From positions 72,975,751-73,039,750 of the forward strand of contig CM077596.1 of assembly GCA_039654915.1 (NCBI GenBank): DNA of 64,000 nucleotides, in the 5' to 3' direction. Source of the DNA: Aquilaria yunnanensis (taxonomy: Eukaryota > Streptophyta > Magnoliopsida > Malvales > Thymelaeaceae). A model generated the notes under the pieces. The model ran no database searches. It was not told where the DNA came from and saw only the letters and a program-made list of their open reading frames with translations. This document shows, piece by piece, positions 55,317-64,000 of this stretch; position 1 is the first letter of the stretch, and every line of letters begins with the position of its first letter. The translations under genes and the position numbers were made by a program.

Positions 55317-58300
55317 GATTTGTGACAAAGTGTACTTCAAATAATCCAAGGCTTTAATCATTGGCAAGCTATTTGAAAAAAAAAATTTCTTGTATTTTAT
55401 GCCGATAAGTCTGGTGGACTGGAAGTCCAGTTGCAGGCAATTCTAGTTTTAAGCCAGATGAGATGAGATGGTGCACGTCGGTTACTTGTTTTGTGAAAGC
55501 AGTCAAATGATTTGATGGTTCAAATCTTAACTTTAAGGGTGAGTTCGGCTGGTATTAAACCCATTAGTCAAAATTATTAACCGGTCAAAAGATGGGTTTA
55601 AAGTTGGAAGTGGGAGAGGGTTTGAAGTTGGCGAAAATTACAGGCATGTCACTTAGCCTACCCCCTTCTCCTCCTTGTCAAATCCGGCCTGGTCTTCTTC
55701 CGGTAACAATTAGAACAACCATTTGATTCAAATACAAGTTATTCGGTTCTAGTCATCTCACGTCAACCTTAGATTTTAGTCCCCTCACATCAGCTAATTC
55801 TTTAGGCAACCAAATAAATATTGGAGGAAGAATCTCTCGGGAATTTAAAATCATCATCTTTGAGTTGTAGAGGAACCAGCTGGGATTGGGCTTTATTGAG
55901 CTTTAGTAGAGCAACCGCATGACATCGAGCTTTATTGGAATACGTTCACTTAAAGCCTGACGGTGGAAGCTTATCTTGATAGATGGCAGCGATGGTGAGC
56001 TATGGCACTAATGCGAGATTGACTAGGAATGGACCAAGGACGAAGAATTTGCTGGATCAAGTGAAGGTCGGGTTGGATCTGACAGTGAGGGCTAGTGCCA
56101 ACGGTGATGACGGTTGTTGAGGATGGGAATTGGCGGTGGACTGTAGAAATAACAAGTGTCATACCCTGTAATTACCATCAACTTTAGGCCCTCTCCAACT
56201 TCTCATTTTAACCCCATCCTTTAACTGGCAAATAATTTGAAACCATTAATGCGAACTCATGAGTATGAAGGTGTGATTAACGTAGATGAGGATTTTAGAT
56301 TTTTGGACTTTGACTTCAAAGTTTTGACTTTGAATTATTGATGCCGTCACCTTTTACTATGAGTGGGAAGGGTTACTCTTGTGACGTCTTAGGACATGGC
56401 TAGGTCCTCCTTTTCTGTTTCCTAGAAAGGGAGGCGCTGCAAAGGCTACCCTACAATACAAACGCTAAGATGGTGGGATTCGAAAATGCTCCCTTACATT
56501 CGCCAAGTCTGGTAGTATCTTCCTTTGTTACCATGTTTATTTTCTTAGGTTTTAGGAAAACAAAACAGTTTTTTCCTTTTATTTTTCTTGTCTATGTCGT
56601 CGCTTCCCTTTCTGGTTCAGAAAGTATTGCTACCTACTTCATCCAAAGTTGGCCATTCCTATTAATTAGATCTTCAAAATTTGATGAAAAAGAGATGACA
56701 AAATTTGACCTAACCCAAAGACTTGACCCAACCCACACGAACTTAAACCTGATGTGACCCGATTTAACTAGAAAAGTCAACGACCCGAACTTGACCTAAA
56801 CCCAAACTCGACTAAAGTGAAATCTGAGAAAACCCAAACCCGAAATGACCCGATAACTAAACTCGACAAGACCCAATTTTAACTTAAATCAATACAAAAT
56901 ATATGTTCAGCAAAGACTTTAGAAAAATTATGATTTAATATATGTGAATGAATTTCTTCTATTATGTTGATCTGTTTTGTGTTATAAAGCGAGCAAATAA
57001 GAATTATGGAAAACAATTAGTAAAACGGTAATAGAGAGATAAAAATAATTAGATTTTAGAAATTATTGTACCCTTTCTGTCCCATATTCTTTGAAATATT
57101 TGACTTTTTTGAATAGTTTGAATTAAATTTATTCATATTACTCCTTATATCTTAAATTATTTGCACCATTTGTATTTTAACAATTAATATATAATTTTTT
57201 GTTTTCAACATTTTAATATATAAATAAAAAATTTTATACATGAATAATAAATCAAGATCTACAATTTTTAAATATATATTTTTTAATTTTTTAATAAATA
57301 ATAATATAAATAAATTCATATTAAACTAGTCAGAAAAGTTAAATGTAACAAAGAAAATGGGACGGAGAGAGATTATTTGTTAGAATTTTTTTTTAAAAGT
57401 ATATATTTAGAAACTATAGGTATTTATTTATTATTTAATATAATTATTTTTCATTTATATACTAAAATGTTAAAAATAAAAAATCATAGATTAATTGTTG
57501 AATAGTGAATATTACAAAAAACTTGACATAGAGGATGTATTTTATTAAATAAATTATATATTAATATATATTCATAAATTTTATATTATTTTTATGTCTA
57601 GTTAAATTAAATTTTAATAAAAAATTAAACAAAAAAATTGAATCAATTTAGTAATTTTGACTTATGCATTAATGAACAGAGTAAATCTGACAATCAAGTT
57701 GAATTTGATCTAAGACTCGATAACCCAAGTGCCCAACCTGATTGGATCTGAACCCAAACAAACATGATCTAACCCAACTCAAACCAAAATCTACTAAACC
57801 CGAAATCAATCTGTGCCCAAATAACCCGACCTGAATCCGAATACATATTAATTCGATTAAACTTGAACTTAAATGACCTGACCCAAATTTGACCTGACCC
57901 ACCCAGTTACCATCCATCCCGTTGCAGTATACTGTTGATTACTTTATGGAGTGTTATCCACTTTATGTTGACCTTTTAAACCAGAAGATTAGATTGCTGG
58001 TATATAACGATAGTTAATCCAATGGATCACTTCTCACTATGTGAGTCCAAATTAAAAAGTGAAAACGACCTTTTCCTGAACCACCAATAGCAGATTTGCA
58101 AATCCAATTTGCTAGCGACTTTGCTCCTACTTACCCTGGACCAAGCAAAAGAACCGGGAAAAAAAAAACAAGGGGTGCTGCTATTGCTAGCAGCGTACAG
58201 TCCAGTCCCGTCACATAAACTTTCCGAAATTTGATAAAATAATCGATTAGATAAAAGAAAACCGAGCATATGAAGTATCTTTCTTACCCCGCTACCCCTA

Positions 58301-58881
58301 TCAACAGGACTGCCTGACATTCCAATTCTAAAAGAAGGCTCAAGTCAAACTAATTTGGTAAACGCTAAACAAAAGGACATCTTTTCCGTTGCTTTCTCCC
58401 TTTCAGTTTCTGTAGGGTTAGAGCAGGAAGCACTTATAGAGGCACCGAGGCAGCCAATGACTCTCCAGTCAAGTCCCACCTCTGCAATATTTCATTCCAT
58501 ATCTGTGGAGCTATACAAGAAAAGGATGGAAGCTCACAATTAGAGTACTTGGTACATACATGACATGACATAGGGGCTCCTTTATCTGCTTTTGAAATGT
58601 CCCGCATGCCACCACCAAAAACAGTAGCCCCCACTACAAAAGTGCTTTCATCATTCTCCACTCAAACCCACCATTGATCCAAAGTAGACCAGCATGATCA
58701 ACAAAGCTTTCAACTTTCCCTGCCCCCTTTACTTTTCAGCTTGTCACAGCACGCCAACAGCCCTCCCTTTCGCTTTCCTTCAGCCATGGAATCTGACTTT
58801 GATTGCACTTCTCCCTCTCGCTTTCAAACAGTGTATGGGGTGGACCCCCTGCACTGTGGGATGTGTGCCATTTCCGGATAT
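55317..58881. other. Intergenic region between NDUFV2 and the bHLH gene
   Basis: No intact gene was seen. 56690-56880 and 57690-57905 are rich in GACCCAA/ACCCGACC-like short units in AT-rich DNA, suggesting an old non-autonomous element around the Stowaway copy at 57071. The last few hundred bases before 58882 probably include the bHLH 3' untranslated region. Confidence 0.5.
57071..57372. mobile_element. Degenerate Stowaway-like MITE, about 300 bp
   Basis: The left end CCCTTTCTGTCCCATATTCT and the inverted right end ATCTCTCTCCGTCCCATTTT are degenerate versions of the CTCCCTCCGTCCC terminus, with TA on the left. Divergence between the ends suggests an older insertion than the one at 43521. 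Confidence 0.6.
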
Positions 58882-61800
58882 CTATGATGATGGATCAGGT
58901 TTCGGTTTGATTACCGACGAGGCATCTGGTGGTTGTGTGTGGTAGATAGCCGATGCAAGTGATATGGGCATGATGCAGAGAGCTTTTGATTGAAGGAACT
59001 GCATAGCAGCTCCAACGTTCTCTTCCATGAGCTTCGCAACCTGCCGCTCCGTGCCATCGTTTGACCATTTCTCCCATACGGGTTGGTTCCTTCCACCTTC
59101 ACCACTTTCATCCTGATAATGCAAAATTGAGGAAACTAGCATTCTCTCGACAGCAATTCAAATAAAAAATACAGTGGCATACAGACAAAAAAGATCATAT
59201 TTTCACCTTGACTGATGATATTGGAATGTCTGTCACAAGTGGCGCAACTGCACCAGCACCGCCCAGTCTGCTCATGCTCAAAACCTGTCAAAACAAAGAT
59301 CTAAGAAGTTCAAGACCCTGAAAAAATACTTTCCTTGGAGTTGGACAACATAGTTCATAGTTCCAACCAGGAGTAGATCCTTGTTATGACGGTAAATATC
59401 TTAATCTGTAAACAGACATTCCCTTGCGCCAAAAAGTTAGATTCTCCAAGTTTGCCATTTCCAAGCACAGCAATGTGAATAAGGTATGCCATGATAGCGG
59501 ATGGGTACAAATTCCAAGTGATCGTGCGCTAATGCATTGGCTTTGACCAGAACAATGTTCATGCAATGTGAAGCTTCACTAGAACTTGAAGATGACATGA
59601 TCTTCCGAAAGAAAATGATGGTTTTTTAAGAATGTTGGTTTACAAATCCTGTTTAGTTGTGGAACAGTTCAGGTCTTTCTCCTCCACACTTTTTCAACAA
59701 AAGAAGGGGTACATAGCAAGTTTTAAGGAGACTCAGAAACTCTTGTGTCAAAATAGAAAAAGGATTTCTCCAGTTTGTGAGGGCAAGACCTTCCACGTCC
59801 CAAAATATGCTATGCACCCATACTTTTATAGAAGAAAACTTGGATTAGAAAAATGAGAAAATTTCCACAACTAAATAGCCCCTAAAAGTTTCAATACCTG
59901 TCATTCTTTTGGGGACAATGAGTGTCAGGGAATAATACAGGCATTCCTATTTGATCCTCAGCCTCCCCCACCAATCCCCAAGATAAAACCTCAAGAAGTG
60001 TTGAGAGAGAGATAGCCACTGAGCATATAATCCTGCCTCTAAATTGGACATTTAACTCAGGCCGTGGGCTATATACAGAATGTGAAACACTAGACATTAC
60101 CACTATTTACGGACATAAAGCAGAAAACTTGGACAAACCATTGGTTCCAATGAGTGATGCCATCTCAGAAGAAAGTAGTTAAGAATAAGATTCTGGATAG
60201 AAAGAGGATGATTAATTTGTGGGCTTTATGACTTATGTACAGTCCCTCATAGAAAGTCTGCTAACAGTATGAAATAAAAACAAGGAAGAACTTAGAAGGA
60301 AAGGCCAAAACATAAAATCAAAGAAAGAAAAAGAGACAAGAGACTGTCATACCTTGACTTGAAGCCTCAGGAATTTGACATAATCTACAATTTCATCCAG
60401 CATGGCTGCTCGATCAGTCTGAGAAAGAAAAAGACATTTTCAGAAATCAGGCTTATACTTACCAAAGTAATCTTGCAAAATAACATTGCATGACATGCTC
60501 TACTGGTCTGGTAAAATATATAGACTTGTCATTTGATCAAGATACACCACCAATTTAAGGTACTTTTGCCTGCAAAAGAGCTTTCAAGTTTGGACGCAAA
60601 GGCTACTGGGCAAATAAGTTTCAATAAAAACACTAACCTTGTTGACACTGGGAACAAGTTCCTGCAGCGCCCTGATTCTCTCAGCTATTCTTTCTCGGCG
60701 CAACTGCATCAAAAAGAAAATCAAGTGCAACAGTGAAACAGCTAGATTGTAAATAACATGCGAATTTCATAAAAATACTAAGCACATGGATATCCTGTTG
60801 AAAGTTAAAGGAAGCAGCTCTTAATAAAGGTCAACAGTTTTCATCAGTAGGCCTTCCACTAAATACCCAACTGATAACACAACTTTTTACTTCTCCAATT
60901 TACAAATTCACAGTGTTTTTTAGGTATGTTCTGTGAACAGTTCTTGAATCAACTCGAGAGAAAAAAGATTAAAAGAACGTGAGAGCTAGAAACCCATATC
61001 TTCAGTGCAAGTGGAAACAAAGCAACATAACTCATCAAGTAGTTAGGACTACTAAAATGTTACCAGCGAGGAATTTTAATCTACTATCAGCCAAGAAAAG
61101 ATTGTACATTCAATTATTGAGAAGCCAACTTCTCCTGAATAAAAGAACAAAAGATCAGCCAATTTCTAAATGCACACTACATACCCGCTCTGCAATGCTG
61201 TGAGGATCAGTGGCTTGTCCGCGTCGAGCCCGAACTCTCGGACGCATTTGTGGTGGATGTAGTGCTGTACCAACAGCTGCAGGCATTGGTTGACCGTGGA
61301 AAATCTTAAAACACAAGCAAACATATGTCAAAAATTTAAACTCACGGGATAAAAAGCACTGATTTGCTCGTAGCTTCATCCTTGCCTACAACCACCATCC
61401 AACCACAAATAAGAAGAAAAACGGACAACTAAAAACTAGCATGAAGTATTAATCATGAAAGCAAGACAATAACAGTGCAGTTAGAAGTAAGACATTTCAA
61501 AGAGAAAGCAAAGCAATATGCTTCTAATATGAAGACAATCATATTTCTTCTAAGCCTCCAAACTCAGATGATACACTTTTACATCTTAAATAAGTAATGC
61601 TTAAAAACATTACTTTCCAAAAGATAATATGCTGAACATGTTGGCATGAAACTGCCTAAAGCCAGTGGATACAGGCCATGTCCATTAACTGGAGATCTGA
61701 ACTTCAATGTGAAACTGGGGACTGCTACGAAACCTGCAGTCAAACCTGGTTTTGCCTGGTAGAGGTGATGAAACATGGAATGAGGAAGAAATGTTTCATC

Positions 61801-62961
61801 AAATGGTTCTCCTAAAGTGCGCAAGATCATATTTTAAGGAGATAGCCATTAATTTAGTATTCTTCTTTCTGCTGGTTTTTTACATTCTCCCAACCAGACC
61901 CAATCACCCAAGGAGGAGTAAAAGTCATCACCATGGTTTAGATTCCAACAACTCTAGTTTGATGCCTCATACAAACACTGTCATAAATCATTTGGACTCT
62001 CCTCTTTTCTCATTTTACAAATTAGAAGGGTGATAGGCTAATTTGGATTTAATCTCTTGTCTCATTGCAAGATTATGAGGCTTCTTTTCCTAGTCAAATA
62101 CGAAACCTCTCTTTGTACAACAGTGAGTCCCAACTAAAACCCAGGCCTTTGGCGAAACAAGACGCATCTTCCTCCTCACAAGAGAAAGGAAATTACCACA
62201 GTTCGTCATTCTTAAATTTGTCTTTTCTGTAATCAGACAAAAACAAAAAGATAGAAAAACAAACACGCAAATGAAACAGATAAATTTGCTGTCCATAAGT
62301 TCATGATTCAACAATGCTAATTGGCACTATAGTTTTCCCTTTCCCTAATCTTGTCTTGTAAATTAACTAGATCATGCAGCTAGTACAGATATTTTCTGGT
62401 CCATCTGACTAAACTATATATATATATATATAACACAATCCCATCCCAGAGCAGCATGAATTATTTGACACTTCATAGACCCTCTGAAAACTAAAACAAA
62501 GATTGAAGTCCAAGTTATTTCAACCCATCAATAGTCTAGTGGGAATCAGAATCAATATTCCAAGAAAATCCATTAAAAGTTAAAGAGTGCTGGACGCAAA
62601 ATCAAAAGTTCCTTACATTCTTCACAGAAGGTCTTCCGTTGATAATATCATCTCGGAACCGCTTCTCGCTCCCTGAAGCGTCCTCCGGTTCCAAGAAACC
62701 GCCTTTTCCCTGCTCCAAGCTTAACCCCAACGGAAAAATCTGCCCTTGAAATACGCCGCCGCCACCTCCTCCTAACTGACCAAGGTGGCCGGAACCGTTG
62801 ACGGAACTCAGCTGCAGCATCATCGGTGCTCCGGCCGCCTCAGAACCGGCCATCCCTGCTTGGTTTCCCGTCAAACCCGCCTCGGTTGGCGTGAAATTCG
62901 GAATAGAGAGGATTTGCTCAAAGAACTCGTCAGTCGGAGCCTCGTTGGGGTTGTTAGCCAT
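58882..62961 (-). CDS. bHLH transcription factor, UNE12/bHLH7 type, 301 aa
   Basis: Exons in transcription order: 62961-62617, 61304-61185, 60703-60638, 60418-60353, 59284-59207, 59112-58882. They total 906 bases in frame. The bHLH domain spans about 146-200. Its basic region is [20 protein letters not shown], with the His-Glu-Arg pattern of G-box binders. Helix 2 includes [20 protein letters not shown], followed by RLGGAGAV, a signature of the UNE12/LRL-type group. The N-terminus ([20 protein letters not shown]) and a glycine-rich linker also match that group. Known members act in the nucleus; UNE12 was first linked to fertilisation. Intron 1 is 1.3 kb. No frame breaks were seen. Confidence 0.93.
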
Positions 62962-64000
62962 CGTAATTCGTAAGTCGGAAACACTACTTGAACTGAGTCA
63001 GAAGCGAGTCATCGGAAAATGAGAACCAAAGAGACTGAAAACTTTGGGAAAATGGAGAGGAATTCGGACAGACGACCTTTAGTCGGAAAGCTTGAAGGTT
63101 GAAGCTAGCGTTCGCCTCTCTTTGGCATTTCGTTTTACTCTGAGCTAAGAACTGGAGGGGGCAGGCGAAAAGGGTGGCATTTATGCTGGGGGATTAAAAT
63201 GTTCCTTTTTTGTAAAAGGTGTCTGCTTTGATGAAAATTACGGTTTTCTGCCATTTGCCTGCTATGTCTTAAACGTGCCGTTTATTTTAGGCTTAAATAA
63301 AGAATAATACCTGCAAACTTTGTCAACTTAGTCAATTAATTCTTGAGAGAAAATTGGGGCAAATTAGTTGAGAGAAAATCACGTGGTATGACAGATGTAT
63401 CACTCTAAATGGTGGTTGATTGTGATGTTATATACCAATGTAAAGGTTTACAAATTTGTCCCAAAAATTCTCATGTTGTATACCAAAGTCAAGGCTTTAA
63501 AAATTGACAGTATAAACACACAATGATATTATTGAAGATTCAGTTGTCACAACAGCCTAAATATGTGACAATGGAGATGAATTTCTTTGGTTCTATGTTA
63601 TTATTGTCACAAACCAGGGTTACATCTACTAACATATAATAGATTTATTATTTATGTCACTACACATGACCCTTCATTTAAGTCTGTGGACTAATCTGTC
63701 TCGATTCTAATAGTATAAGTCCAAAGGTGAGCCGTTTGATAGTTGAGACCAAGTTGGCAAAGTTTGAGACATTATTTTGCATTTAAGACCTTATTTTATA
63801 AAGGCCGTGGTATTTTTTAAAAGAAAAAGTTATGACAGTTATTATTAATCAACTTATGCAAAACTTTAAAAACTTTGTAACATTTTTAAAAAAATTTAGA
63901 TGTCTTTTGTTAATTTTACTTTTCGGAAAAAGCAATACAAAGTAATTACATTAAAAAAATTTAGAGCTAATTTGTTTAACTTAGGTTAATTTAATTAAAA
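62962..64000. other. Upstream region of the bHLH gene
   Basis: The leader and proximal promoter of the leftward bHLH gene occupy roughly 62962-63200 and include pyrimidine-rich stretches on the gene strand. The rest to the window edge is AT-rich, with no recognisable gene or transposon end. Confidence 0.5.

Overview
This window is nuclear DNA from a land plant, most likely a eudicot. It is AT-rich, with small-exon genes using canonical GT/AG introns, plant-only families (Aux/IAA, OSB, UNE12-type bHLH), CACTA and Stowaway-type DNA transposons, and TTTAGGG-like repeats. I cannot name the species. Six host genes look intact, apart from the first, which is cut by the window edge. Every gene model was assembled by hand from splice sites and reading frame, and all close in frame.

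Layout. (1) 65-1369 (+): 3' part of a P-loop kinase of the uridine-kinase/phosphoribulokinase type. (2) 1370-5663: AT-rich spacer with two Stowaway-like MITEs. (3) 5664-16426: a 10.8-kb CACTA transposon with both CACTACTAAAA ends, an AAT target duplication, dense inverted subterminal repeats, decayed TNPD-like and TNPA-like genes, and a block of degenerate telomere-like repeats. (4) 17705-19538 (-): a five-exon Aux/IAA gene, with TGTCTC and G-box motifs upstream. (5) 20577-20918: relic of a MATE transporter gene. (6) 22601-31063: another CACTA-type terminus, unidentified exon-like blocks, then a complete 5.1-kb CACTA element (25970-31063, TTT duplication). This element shares the first element's ends and repeats but carries fragments of two host genes, an ACC-synthase-like gene and a saccharopine-dehydrogenase-like gene. 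(7) 31476-32884: internally deleted LINE. (8) 34642-46012: a MULE-like element, a Stowaway MITE, a 38-bp tandem array and another inverted-repeat element in otherwise featureless AT-rich DNA. (9) 48555-49366 (+): a second, three-exon Aux/IAA gene, divergent from the first. (10) 50112-62961: gene-dense end with OSB (-), NDUFV2 (+) sharing a 298-bp bidirectional promoter with OSB, and a UNE12/bHLH7-like factor (-) convergent with NDUFV2.

How the parts relate. The two Aux/IAA genes are repressors of auxin-responsive transcription and look like an old divergent pair pushed 29 kb apart by transposons. OSB and NDUFV2 are both nuclear genes for organelle functions, and their shared promoter has four TGGGCC site II motifs. 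The most notable system is the CACTA family: one large, mutated coding copy and one small, gene-capturing copy flank the first Aux/IAA gene.
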